A program made the translations under genes and the position numbers. Source: Planctomycetota bacterium (GTDB lineage: Bacteria; Planctomycetota; Planctomycetia; Pirellulales; Lacipirellulaceae). From it: 64,000 nt of DNA. The stretch covers positions 124,001-188,000 of the forward strand of contig JAJDED010000053.1 of the NCBI GenBank assembly GCA_029259915.1. Direction: 5' to 3'. This document shows, one piece after another, positions 44,559 to 53,079 of this stretch. The first letter of the stretch is position 1. Each line of letters begins with the position of its first letter. The notes below the pieces were generated by a model. That model searched no databases and had not been told where the DNA came from. It saw only the letters and a list, made by a program, of their open reading frames with translations.

Positions 44559-45602
44559 ATGGCTGAAGAACAGCAATCGCCAAGTGTGTCAAAAAAATCT
44601 CGCCCGCGCAATCTTGTCGGGAGTCTGGCGGTGGTGGTGATCGCCATCACAGGCTGGTTTATCTGGCAGCAGTTAGCCGATGCACAGCGTGCTCATCCCC
44701 TCCATGCACGCGGTCCAGGCCCGGCACCTTCAGCGCCCAATTTCGACATGAGCCACGCAACAATTCCCGTGGACAAAGTTATGCGAGGGGGCCCACCCAA
44801 GGACGGCATCCCCGCGCTCACCGACGCCAAGTTTGCCACTGTCGCCGAGGCGCATTTTATGAACGATGATGACCGCGTCATCGGCGTGGCAATTGGCAAT
44901 GAAGCCAAGGCCTATCCCCATAAGATTCTCGATTATCACGAAGCGGTCAACGACCGCGTGGGCGGGCAAGATATCACCGCGACCTATTGCCCGTTATGCG
45001 ATTCTTCCACGGTATTCGATCGGCAATTCGGTGGCCAGGTGCACGAGTTCGGCATCTCCGGTCTGTTATTCAACAGCAATGTGCTGCTTTACGATCGTGC
45101 CAAAACCGGACCGGAAAGTTTGTGGTCGCAAATGGCGTCGGCTGCGGTTACCAGTGCAAAAAGCGGGCAAGCGCTGCGCCGGCTGCCTTTGGAAGTCACC
45201 TCGTGGAAAGATTGGAAAACGCGCTATCCGCAAACGCTGGTGTTGTCGACCGACACCGGTCACCAACGCAACTACAGCGGCGGCGCCTATGGCAATTACT
45301 TTTCGTCGCCGCGACTCATGTTTCCTGTCGAGCCTCTGGACAATCGCCTGCCGCCAAAGACTCCCGTCTTGGGCATTACCAGCGGAACAACCCACCGGGC
45401 TTACTCGTTAGCAAGCTTCGAAAATACGCCCGGCGGAACGTTCGGCGACCAGCTCGATGGCAGGCAGCTCACCCTCTCTTACTCACCCGAGCATCGTTCG
45501 CTACGAATCACCTCAGCCGACGAGGGTCTCGAGTGGACCTACTCTTTCTGGTTCGCCTGGTCGGCTTTCTATCCCGAGACCGATATCTATCAGCCTCAGT
45601 AG
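44559..45602 (+). CDS. DUF3179 domain protein, membrane-anchored
   Basis: A 347-residue protein. A single N-terminal membrane helix (VGSLAVVVIAITGWFIWQQL) is followed by a DUF3179 domain: AVGNEAKAYPHKIL-like sequence AIGNEAKAYPHKILDYHEAV, then ATYCPLCDSSTVFDR, FGISGLLFNSNVLLYDR and GPESLWSQM. The Cys pair CPLC is typical of the family, whose function is unknown. GGAGGG lies five bases before the ATG. It stands alone after the opp operon. Confidence 0.85.
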   Translation: MAEEQQSPSVSKKSRPRNLVGSLAVVVIAITGWFIWQQLADAQRAHPLHARGPGPAPSAPNFDMSHATIPVDKVMRGGPPKDGIPALTDAKFATVAEAHFMNDDDRVIGVAIGNEAKAYPHKILDYHEAVNDRVGGQDITATYCPLCDSSTVFDRQFGGQVHEFGISGLLFNSNVLLYDRAKTGPESLWSQMASAAVTSAKSGQALRRLPLEVTSWKDWKTRYPQTLVLSTDTGHQRNYSGGAYGNYFSSPRLMFPVEPLDNRLPPKTPVLGITSGTTHRAYSLASFENTPGGTFGDQLDGRQLTLSYSPEHRSLRITSADEGLEWTYSFWFAWSAFYPETDIYQPQ

Positions 45603-45790
45603 CACGAGCCTGCAATCTCGATCTGTCTAGGATTCTGCTTCTTAGCGTCAAAATCCTTATAGTCGGACCACCGAATTTGTTCGTCGCCAGATGTAACAAG
45701 TTTCCAGTGGCTTATTGTCGTGATTATGAAGCGGCGACGTACATTTTCGTGGAATTTCCCTGATTTTCGTACTAAACCCAGACCGCTGCC

Positions 45791-47809
45791 ATGTATCCCC
45801 CTGACCCGGAAAAGATGAAGCAGAACTGGACATCGGTGTGCGCATTGCTTAGCGGTATTCTGTTGGCCCTCTGCTACCCTCCCACGGATGCGTGGTTTTT
45901 GGCCTGGGTCGCACTGGTCCCGTTGGGATTGGTTCTTACACGTCCGAAAATGACTAAGCACTGCTGGTCGGGCGTGTATCTGGCCGGGCTTGTCTATCAT
46001 CTTTGGATCTTGGATTGGATGCGCACTCTGTACGGTGGCGTCGGCCTCCAGGGCGAGTACGTACACGCGTGGCTCATCACGGGGCAACTCGGAGCATTAT
46101 TGTTTTGCATCATGGTAGCCGTGGGCCGACGTGCAACCCTCTCGGCAAAGCTGCCGGTAGGGATCGTCCTTCCGTTAGTTTGGGTCGGTTTCGAGTTTTT
46201 GCGAAAGTACGCTACGGTACTTGTCGATCAAACCGGTGCACCTTGGCTAAGTCTTGCCAGCACCCAAGTCGATCAATTGCTGGTCGTCCAGATCGCCGAT
46301 TTGGGTGGTGAAGGATTGATTGGCCTGGTGATCGCGGCAGGTAACGGATTCTTTTACGAAACTATAGTTTGGTTAACGTCGGTCCGAAAGAGTCCCCGAC
46401 GGTGGATTCACGCTGCTAGTTTATCGATCGTTCCGCTTGGTTTTTTGGCCGTCGTCGCCTACGGAACTGTTCAACTAGCTCACAGCAACCAAGCGCCTGG
46501 GCCCGTCGTTTGTCTGATGGAAAAAAGCGATCTGCCCGAACAGATTCCAACACGAGCAAATGTACTTTCGTCAAAGTCGGGCCTTGCAACAAATCTCCCA
46601 TTACTGTTCGTCTGGCCAGAACTTGCCTATGACCAGGCAATGCTGGAATCCCAAAGCGAAAAGTCAAAGCAGGGTCTTCCCGACCACGTCCAGAAACATA
46701 CACATCAAGAACCGTTAAGTAACATGCTGGCTGAAGCGGCTCTTGTACACCAAGCTGGATTCTTGATGGGATGCGAGCGTTTCGACGTCGTTCAAAACCA
46801 AGTGCAGCGCTACAATTGCCTGGCATATGCTGACCCTGTTTCGGGGCAGTTAAACTGTTATGACAAACAGCACTTGGTTCCATTCACAGAATTTCAACCC
46901 GCAAATGCGAAGTGGTTGCAAATTTCCAGCCGCAAAAATTATCAGCACGGGCAAGACGCAGCCCCGTTTGTACTCCGCTCAAACGACAAGGGCAAAGAGT
47001 ACCGATTCGGATGTTCGCTTTGCTTTGACGTCACATTCTCAGAGCATTATCGCAATTTGATGGCCAGTGGCCCCGTCGATTTCTTTGTCCAGTGCGGCAG
47101 CGAAGCTGCGGACCAGACCGGCCACATGTCGAGCATGTTGTTACGGATGGCCAAGCTGCGGGCAATCGAAACCCGACGACCAATCGTCCGCAATACACAT
47201 CTGGGCTTCTCCGGGTTAATAGACGCCAATGGCCGATTCTTCCAATCAAGTGAACACGATTCGGAAGGCAAGCCCCAGTTTCTTGACCCACTGCCTCTCG
47301 ATTCCAGAACGAGCGTATACGTGCGCTTGGGCGATTGGGTGTCAGTGGTCTGCTTGAGTATGCTTTCTCTCGCATTGATCTTACCTGGTGTCTCAAAAGC
47401 GAGATCACTGCAGCAGTGGATTGGGTATTGTCTAGGTCGAAGATTCCACACCCCATACGCAATCAAAAACCGTCACTCCACTTGCCGGGCATTTTCCTTG
47501 CTGGAACTTATTGCAGTAATAGCGATTTTAGGAACGCTGGCGCTAATACTCGTCCCTCGAGTGACTACCTCGGCTGGAAAAGCGAAGACCTCAGTGGACA
47601 AGATGAACCGCGCAGAAATCAACGCGGCCGTCGAACGCTATTACATCGACAAGGGCGTATGGCCAGCCAACAACTTGAGCGATATCAGCGCCGATACCGA
47701 CTACTTCCCAGAAGGGATACCAGTGAATCCCACCAACGGTGCTGCCTATGTGCTCAATGCTACGACGCACCGCGTGCAAGTTTCAGGGGGTGGCGGCGGG
47801 GGGAAATAA
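45791..47809 (+). CDS. lnt: Apolipoprotein N-acyltransferase fused to a type II pseudopilin
   Basis: A 672-residue chimaera with one continuous reading frame. Residues ~1-545 are an Lnt: membrane helices from LLSGILLALCYPPTDAWFLA onward, and a nitrilase-like periplasmic domain with the catalytic triad E277 (VWPELAYDQ), K359 (YDKQHLVPF) and C411 (SLCFDVTFSE). A last helix is VVCLSMLSLALILPGV. After a short basic linker comes CRAFSLLELIAVIAILGTLA, a canonical prepilin cleavage site (A567/F568, Glu at +5), and a GspG-like mature domain (MNRAEINAAVERYYIDKGVW) ending in six glycines. The lipoprotein-acylating part and the pilin part look intact. ATG at 45791; MKQNW at 45815 is an alternative start. 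Confidence 0.9.
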   Translation: MYPPDPEKMKQNWTSVCALLSGILLALCYPPTDAWFLAWVALVPLGLVLTRPKMTKHCWSGVYLAGLVYHLWILDWMRTLYGGVGLQGEYVHAWLITGQLGALLFCIMVAVGRRATLSAKLPVGIVLPLVWVGFEFLRKYATVLVDQTGAPWLSLASTQVDQLLVVQIADLGGEGLIGLVIAAGNGFFYETIVWLTSVRKSPRRWIHAASLSIVPLGFLAVVAYGTVQLAHSNQAPGPVVCLMEKSDLPEQIPTRANVLSSKSGLATNLPLLFVWPELAYDQAMLESQSEKSKQGLPDHVQKHTHQEPLSNMLAEAALVHQAGFLMGCERFDVVQNQVQRYNCLAYADPVSGQLNCYDKQHLVPFTEFQPANAKWLQISSRKNYQHGQDAAPFVLRSNDKGKEYRFGCSLCFDVTFSEHYRNLMASGPVDFFVQCGSEAADQTGHMSSMLLRMAKLRAIETRRPIVRNTHLGFSGLIDANGRFFQSSEHDSEGKPQFLDPLPLDSRTSVYVRLGDWVSVVCLSMLSLALILPGVSKARSLQQWIGYCLGRRFHTPYAIKNRHSTCRAFSLLELIAVIAILGTLALILVPRVTTSAGKAKTSVDKMNRAEINAAVERYYIDKGVWPANNLSDISADTDYFPEGIPVNPTNGAAYVLNATTHRVQVSGGGGGGK

Positions 47810-48125
47810 CTCCGCGATCATTATAGAAGATCCGAACATGCCACTACATAACAAACACCACAAGACCGCGCGGAAAGCCAGAGGGGACAAGGCTTTCGCA
47901 CGCGGTCTAATGGGTGACGGAGGGGGGGGTGCTATGAAGCTGACGGGAAGGAAAAGCATTTGGTGTGCCATTCACTTTCAATACAACCTAGCGGTAACCC
48001 AAATTCTCTGTAATTAAAGGGGTTAGCGCCAATTCTTTGGCACGGGGAAGTACCTAAGTTTTTGGTTTGATGGTGCGAGAATGCAACATTTCCGCAGTGA
48101 GATCGTTGCAAAGCTTCACCGGAAC
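47810..48125. other. Convergent spacer after the Lnt-pilin gene
   Basis: 316 bp without a credible gene. It holds a G-run (GGAGGGGGGGGT near 47921) and short inverted bits such as GCGCCAATTCTTTGGCAC. A terminator for either neighbour was not clearly identified. Confidence 0.4.
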
Positions 48126-49133
48126 TCATTGCCGAGCCGACTGTAGATTCCCGGCAGGAGTCGCTTCGCTACGGCCAAGCACATAGTCCAGTGGGGTTCG
48201 TCCTGCTGCATGCTGGCCGGCGGTATTGAGGAACAGGTGCTTGTCGCCATTTTCGTAAACGCACTGGCTGCAATACCGACTGCTCAGATCCTGGAAAATG
48301 ACGTTTTGCCCGCAGCCGCCATGGTTGGCACTTTGAAAACCTTCGACGGAATAGCTAGGGGCATCGGCGAGCATCGGTGCATCGCTACGACCGACAAATT
48401 TCATGTGACAATAATTCCCCTTCGCATCAACGTAGCCGAACTGGTAAGCAAAGCTACCGGACATGTGTTTCTGTAACTCCAGAAGTTGCTGCTCGGTAGC
48501 GGCGTTGAGCTCGTCGCGCGTCGGGATGTGCATCACGATCTTCCCGCTGAACACATCATCGGCCAGCTGACTGCCGGGACAAACTAGCAACTCAGCAAGT
48601 TGCTTGCGAGAAAGCCGACTGCCTTCGGCAAGTTCCACTACGAATATGCCCGCGTTTTGATGATAGCCGACATGGGGCAACCCTTGCCGACCCCGCTCGG
48701 CATAGTCCACCAACCCCGCACCGAGCTCGCGGAGGTTGTCTTGGCACTTCATTCGGCGGGCGGAGTCGCGGCTCTCGTGGAGAGCGGGAAACAGCAGCAT
48801 AACCACCACCGCAACAATGCCCCCACCGACGGTCCAGTCGGCAATCGACCACCGACGCGTGTGCGAACCAAATTCCGATGCTTCGGAAAGCCGGTTCGGG
48901 CAACTCTTTCTTGCTTCCAGCACGGCGCTGTCTACAAGCGAACAAGTCTTTTCAACAAGATCGTTAGGGGGACAGCCAACCGATGGGGGACCTGTAGATT
49001 GAGCTTCTAGGCAAGCACGAAGACGTTCGAGTTCACGTTGCCAGATGGGATCGGAATCAAGGCGCTGCTCGATCCGTCTTCGCTGATCGGGGTCGACATC
49101 ATCGAGCAGATAGGCCAGTAAGTCGTCACGCAT
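48126..49133 (-). CDS. Anti-sigma factor fused to a DUF1559-like pilin ectodomain
   Basis: A 335-residue protein. The cytoplasmic ~90 residues are an anti-sigma-like domain (LLAYLLDDVDPDQRRRIEQR). A membrane helix (SIADWTVGGGIVAVVVMLLF) leads straight into PALHESRDSARRMKCQDNLR, the sequence that opens the mature part of DUF1559 pseudopilins. The C-terminal SANHGGCGQNVIFQDLSSRY echoes the DUF1559 H-x(n)-D-G end motif. A prepilin leader is absent; its place is taken by the anti-sigma domain. It lies 128 bp downstream of the ECF sigma gene on the same strand, so it is likely its regulator, with the pilin-like part as periplasmic sensor (inference). Confidence 0.8.
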   Translation of the reverse strand: MRDDLLAYLLDDVDPDQRRRIEQRLDSDPIWQRELERLRACLEAQSTGPPSVGCPPNDLVEKTCSLVDSAVLEARKSCPNRLSEASEFGSHTRRWSIADWTVGGGIVAVVVMLLFPALHESRDSARRMKCQDNLRELGAGLVDYAERGRQGLPHVGYHQNAGIFVVELAEGSRLSRKQLAELLVCPGSQLADDVFSGKIVMHIPTRDELNAATEQQLLELQKHMSGSFAYQFGYVDAKGNYCHMKFVGRSDAPMLADAPSYSVEGFQSANHGGCGQNVIFQDLSSRYCSQCVYENGDKHLFLNTAGQHAAGRTPLDYVLGRSEATPAGNLQSARQ

Positions 49134-49261
49134 TGCGCTGCCCTCTTACTGGAACAAAAGGCACGTCTGCCATCGCGATGGCAGGCGTGCAATTGTTGTC
49201 GAGGATAAACCAACGGGCGAGAAACGCGATCCTTGCCTGAGACAGCGTTAAGCACAGTCGG

Positions 49262-49945
49262 TCAAACAGATACGTGCGATTGTACATCGCGTCGCGTCCG
49301 ACCAAGTCGTTGGATGGCCGAGTGCAACCGGCTTTTGACAGTACCCACCGGCACCGACAGAATCTTTGCAGCATCACGGTACTTCAGCCCCCGGAAATAA
49401 ACCAGCTTCACAGCTTTTTGTAACGGATCGGGCAAGTTGTCGACTGCGCCACGCACCCAATCGGCCTGTTCTCCACGATCCGCGGCTTCATGCGGCCCCA
49501 ACTCTGGGGACGACACCACTTCCATCAGCGTTGGCAACTCTTCGCCATTGGTCCGATGTGCCTGATCCAAACTCAACCGACGATGGCGACGATTGCGGCG
49601 CTGGGCGTCGATTGCCTGATTCGTTGCGATGGTGTAGAGCCAAGGCCGAAACCGTCGACCCAACTCAAACAAATCTCGCTTCACATGTACTTGGAGAAAC
49701 GTGTTTTGGAAAACGTCCTCAGCCAACGCTCCGTCGGCCAAAAACTTACGTAGGTAATTGTACAACTCACGCTGATAGCGTGAGACCAATTCGGCAAATA
49801 GAGTTGCGTCTTGCGCCTGACGATATTCTTCAAAGAGTTGCTCATCGCTAAGCTTCGAATCACTAAGATTCGTTGGCTCAGCAGTGGGCTTCTGATTCCG
49901 AATACGCGATTCCGTTTTTCGTGCTTCCGTGTTTTGCTCTAACAT
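49262..49945 (-). CDS. ECF-type RNA polymerase sigma factor
   Basis: A 227-residue sigma factor. After a ~35-residue polar extension come region 2 (LFAELVSRYQRELYNYLRKF, ALAEDVFQNTFLQVHVKRDL, RRFRPWLYTIATNQAIDAQR) and region 4 (LPDPLQKAVKLVYFRGLKYR, then DAAKILSVPVGTVKSRLHSA). The gene precedes the anti-sigma/DUF1559 fusion. Its ribosome-binding site AGAGGAG is buried in a hairpin (49951-49974), suggesting translational control. Confidence 0.92.
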   Translation of the reverse strand: MLEQNTEARKTESRIRNQKPTAEPTNLSDSKLSDEQLFEEYRQAQDATLFAELVSRYQRELYNYLRKFLADGALAEDVFQNTFLQVHVKRDLFELGRRFRPWLYTIATNQAIDAQRRNRRHRRLSLDQAHRTNGEELPTLMEVVSSPELGPHEAADRGEQADWVRGAVDNLPDPLQKAVKLVYFRGLKYRDAAKILSVPVGTVKSRLHSAIQRLGRTRRDVQSHVSV

Positions 49946-50415
49946 CTCTACGAACTCCTCTTGAAGAGAGTTCGACGCATACCAGGAGAAGTTCCATTCT
50001 CCCTGCCGTCCAAGTGGAAATCCGCCGACCCTCGCATTTTAACATGTGCGCATCCATGGGTCGCGGAATTTGTCGGCCTAAGCCGACGCTGCGTAGAAAA
50101 GCAAGTTTCATGCCGAGCCCGAGCCAAGTTTGCCCAAACCCTATTGCTAGCAGGTTCCGAACTGCCAGTGAGCTAACCCTTTACGAATACAAGGGGTAGT
50201 TTGGTTCACTAAAATATCCGACGAATCCCCGACTGCCATTTTTGCAATTTCAGGGCCGAGAATGACAATCCGCGTATCCCAAACCGGGAGAATGTGTGAT
50301 CAATTCTGATACAAACCGTGCGGAATCGAACGGGTGGGCAATGACTTGCCCCTGGCGTCGCCCCCATTTGCTTTTGGCCATTCCTGGCAGAGTGTGTCAT
50401 AATTGAGGTATGCAT
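49946..50415. other. Divergent spacer between sigma factor and toxin-antitoxin genes
   Basis: 470 bp with no supported gene other than the hairpin at 49951-49974 and the GAGG before 50416. Short ORFs antisense to the spacer lack family features. Confidence 0.5.
49951..49974 (-). promoter_or_regulatory. Hairpin sequestering the sigma-factor ribosome-binding site
   Basis: Read on the minus strand, CGAACTC pairs with GAGTTCG to give a 7-bp stem around TCTTCAAGAG, with possible further pairing inside. The SD AGAGGAG lies in the 3' half and ends nine bases before the ATG at 49945. The fold would occlude ribosome entry. Confidence 0.55.
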
Positions 50416-50679
50416 ATGATCCATATTCCCGATGAGAAATATCAGTTACTCAGCGAGCAAGCCGCTGCTGCTGGCTTTGAAAATGTCGCTGCCTATGTTG
50501 AGGCCTTGGCGGAAGATGCTGCCTTTGATGCTCGTTGCGGCATGAGCGATAAAGAACTTCGTCAAAGTGCCGCCGACTGCAATAGGATCAATGAACGGAT
50601 GAAGGTTGAAGGCGGCCGGGATGCCCACGAAGCCCTAACCGAGCTCGGCCACAGGTTCGGCGATGATACGCCCACATGA
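50416..50679 (+). CDS. Antitoxin of a ParE/RelE-type module
   Basis: An 87-residue protein, MIHIPDEKYQLLSEQAAAAG then FENVAAYVEALAEDA. The N-terminal part looks like a ribbon-helix-helix or small helical DNA-binding domain, and the tail carries AHEALTELGHRFGDD, a toxin-binding-like helix. It overlaps the next gene by ATGA. The second of two close ATG codons was chosen because GAGG lies seven bases before it. The toxin partner appears frameshifted. Confidence 0.7.
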   Translation: MIHIPDEKYQLLSEQAAAAGFENVAAYVEALAEDAAFDARCGMSDKELRQSAADCNRINERMKVEGGRDAHEALTELGHRFGDDTPT

Positions 50680-51004
50680 AGAAGTATCGTGTCACGATCT
50701 CTGATGAGGCCCTCGCAGGCGTTGAAAAGTATCTCAATTACATTGCCGACGAGCAAGGAGCACCACTGACCGCTGTGCGATGGTGGGATAAGGCGATCAA
50801 GAAAATTTTTTCGCTCGACCACATGCCGCAACGCTGTCCTTACGCCCCCGAAAACGAGTCCGAGCAGTTGACGATCGGATGCTGATCGTCGATCGTTGTC
50901 TGTTCCTCTATACAGTGGACGAAGAATTGGCGGTGGTTCGTATTCTTAAATTCCGCCATGGCAGCCAGCAGTTGTTGCCACCTCCAGACAAGCCGATTGC
51001 CTAA
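50676..51004 (+). pseudogene. ParE/RelE-type toxin, frameshifted
   Basis: The first frame (50676-50885) encodes KYRVTISDEALAGVEKYLNY and AVRWWDKAIKKIFSLDHMPQ, the N-terminal half of a ParE-like toxin, ending ...EQLTIGC stop. The missing C-terminal half is in another frame from 50879 to 51004: MLIVDRCLFLYTVDEELAVV, RILKFRHGSQQ. This contains the FRHG(S) end motif of the family. Near-repeats of GATCG around 50872-50896 suggest a small indel of non-triplet size. Either a decayed toxin, a sequencing error, or (less likely) a frameshifting or overlapping-reinitiation arrangement: ATG and TGA overlap as ATGCTGA. Confidence 0.72.
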
Positions 51005-51140
51005 CACGCTTCGCGTACCTCTCTTTACCCGTCGACTGCGGAACCACCTACTCTTCCGATTTGCGGCGAAAATCGCTGTCACATCGAGACCTTTTTATTC
51101 CCCATAGAAAAGGGTTAATGGCGTAAGGTGCCACCCGCAT

Positions 51141-51965
51141 TCATCTCCGCGCCCACTCACCTTCCCTCCTTCGGCGAGTGATGCATGGTCCGAACAGTGC
51201 GGCGAGGACAAGAGGCGATGGCTCAGGAACTAGTCCCTTGATATCATCTGCATCAATGGAAAGGGTACTGAAACTGACGTCCATTGGATCGCGCGGGTCG
51301 ACTCCAGTGAAAGTGGGATGAAGCGAGCCCTGGCCCTGGTGTGCGTCAATGGTGAGGAAGACTTCACCTTGTAGCTCGGCTGGAAGGAGTACTGTGTCAA
51401 GGGGAGTTGAACCCCAAGTCAGACTGAGCGTAGAGCCGACTCTCGTGAATTGGAGGGTGCTCAATAGCGGTGTGTTGGGATCAGTTGCAGCTGGCGGTAG
51501 CAAAGGCGACACTGGACCGGAATAGTTAACATCCACACGCTGTGTCCCATTCCAAAGTGTGACACTAGAAATGGCGATTGAGTATGACGGGTCGGCTACA
51601 GAAGTGAGTATGAACGAGGCTGAGTTATCGCCAGCGCTGAAAGTCGGAGTGGCGGTCTGGTTCCACGAAAAGTCGATGATAGCGTTGAAGTCGCCGTTCA
51701 TGGTAAAGTTTGCGATCAACCCCGCATCCGATCGAGTATCGGGAACAGTGAAGGATGAGCCATTATCGGCAGGCTTAGAAATTCGCAACCCCGTAAGGTC
51801 GGTCGTAATCGTCCAGAAAGGACGCTGCTGGAACATCGAGAAGTCTGGGCCGATGCCATCTGCGCCAAAATCAAAAGTAATCGAGCTAGCTACTGACGGT
51901 TCTACGAACAAACAGACTCCAACAAGTAACACCGCTGCGATCGACGGTTTCTCTTTCACTCGCAT
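51141..51965 (-). CDS. PEP-CTERM sorting-domain protein
   Basis: A 274-residue exported protein. Signal peptide KEKPSIAAVLLVGVCLFVEP (cleavage near ASS) leads into a beta-rich domain (TFDFGADGIGPDFSMF, SYSIAISSVTLWNGTQRVDV, EVFLTIDAHQGQGS). The tail VPEPSPLVLAALFGPCITRR is a PEP-CTERM signal: PEP motif, hydrophobic helix, then basic residues. It is probably surface-attached through an exosortase not in this window. ATG at 51965 has GAGG six bases upstream; a GTG at 51977 is in frame. Confidence 0.8.
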   Translation of the reverse strand: MRVKEKPSIAAVLLVGVCLFVEPSVASSITFDFGADGIGPDFSMFQQRPFWTITTDLTGLRISKPADNGSSFTVPDTRSDAGLIANFTMNGDFNAIIDFSWNQTATPTFSAGDNSASFILTSVADPSYSIAISSVTLWNGTQRVDVNYSGPVSPLLPPAATDPNTPLLSTLQFTRVGSTLSLTWGSTPLDTVLLPAELQGEVFLTIDAHQGQGSLHPTFTGVDPRDPMDVSFSTLSIDADDIKGLVPEPSPLVLAALFGPCITRRRREGEWARR

Positions 51966-52493
51966 TCCTATCCTCACTTTCTTTCTGACAGGAGTCTTAG
52001 TCGCACTACATTGAGCAATGCCTCATTTCATCGTCTCGATTCTATCCCGTACGTGTTCCAAGATCAAAGATTTTCTTGATCTTCAAAGTTCGCGAGTGAC
52101 ACCAGTTGGCTAGCCTACCGATGAGAGGCTGCACTGGAGGCTTGCAACCCTCTTTGCGTTGCCTCTTGCGACGACGACGCCCACTGTCTCGGTGATCTCT
52201 GTGGCACCACAATCAAAGGATTCTCACTGGGGAAAATGCCCCCATCCGCAAACGGCCATGTCGATTTGACCGGCTAGGCAAAAAAGTTTTCCGCCCAACG
52301 ACCGCCGAAACCAAGCTACTGGCCAGTCGCGGGTGACCCACAGTTGCATATGTGGGTCCCAGGAAATCTACCGCCGTATCTCACCTTTTTGATTACCATC
52401 TCGCACGAGCCAAACGCCAGCGAGGACATTTCAGATGCGCGCGACGCACCATCAAACAATACAGCAAGTGAAGAATGGGACGATCGCGAGCAC
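51966..52493. other. Gene-free spacer
   Basis: 528 bp with no supported gene. A stem AAGATCAA/TTGATCTT (52060-52083) with a T-rich loop lies upstream of the PEP-CTERM gene. One short ORF (52344-52535) lacks any family feature or SD. Confidence 0.45.
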
Positions 52494-52814
52494 TCACGGA
52501 ACGTGAACGACCTGCTTCGACGGCCGGACCGTTAATGCCCGAAACAACTCCGGCAGCAGCGGTCGGATGTCGTCAATGTCATTCGAAGCAGCTCGCAAAA
52601 CGATAACCCCGATCGGCAAGTCCACGAGATTCTGTTCGTACTGAAGGTTGGAGTCCTTGGTCAAAAGTGCATCAAATCCCTCCGACTCGGCAAGGCTCAA
52701 TAACTCGCCATTCTCTTTACCACTCCACCCCATATAAGCCACAGTGATACATGTGTGGCCAGATATTTCGTGACGAAGCTGATGAGGTAGATTCTCATCG
52801 AGTAGTAGCTTCAT
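52494..52814 (-). CDS. DUF5615 PIN-like toxin (pair 2)
   Basis: A 106-residue PIN-like protein: MKLLLDENLPHQLRHEISGH, GWSGKENGELLSLAESEGFD and ALLTKDSNLQYEQ. It is the paralogue of the protein at 7857-8180, sharing the LLDE, GxxNGELL and T-x-D signatures. The ATG overlaps the DUF433 stop (ATGA). The pair may differ in specificity; no evidence is visible. Confidence 0.85.
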   Translation of the reverse strand: MKLLLDENLPHQLRHEISGHTCITVAYMGWSGKENGELLSLAESEGFDALLTKDSNLQYEQNLVDLPIGVIVLRAASNDIDDIRPLLPELFRALTVRPSKQVVHVP

Positions 52815-53026
52815 GGTGTCACGCGTTGCGAGAGTGTCTTCGTCTTTGCATCATCGAGCAATTCTTCGACTTGCTTTTGACTTACCGTTGGAAACTGCTC
52901 CAGAAAGTAAGGGATGCTCCTACCTCGCTTGAGGTAGTCGAACAACGACTCCACTGGCACACGCGTCCCAGTAAAAACGGGCGTGCCCCCGAGGATATTC
53001 GTATTCGTGGTAACGACGTCAGACAT
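52811..53026 (-). CDS. DUF433 antitoxin (pair 2)
   Basis: A 71-residue DUF433 protein: NILGGTPVFTGTRVPVESLF, DYLKRGRSIPYFLEQFPTVS and QKQVEELLDDAK. It is the paralogue of the protein at 8182-8397. It overlaps the toxin gene by four bases. The promoter would lie between 53027 and dprA (53080), in the dprA downstream end. Confidence 0.85.
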   Translation of the reverse strand: MSDVVTTNTNILGGTPVFTGTRVPVESLFDYLKRGRSIPYFLEQFPTVSQKQVEELLDDAKTKTLSQRVTP

Positions 53027-53079
53027 ACACCCAATTATAGCCTTTGTCCCGCATCAAGAGAAGATTTCTCTGCAAGAAT

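Noticed and set aside
47739..48017. A 92-residue ORF overlapping the Lnt-pilin 3' end
   Set aside because: Overlaps the C-terminal coding sequence out of frame and carries basic, low-complexity sequence only.
52344..52535. A 63-residue ORF in the spacer before the second DUF5615 toxin
   Set aside because: No SD, no family feature, and it overlaps the convergent toxin's C-terminus.
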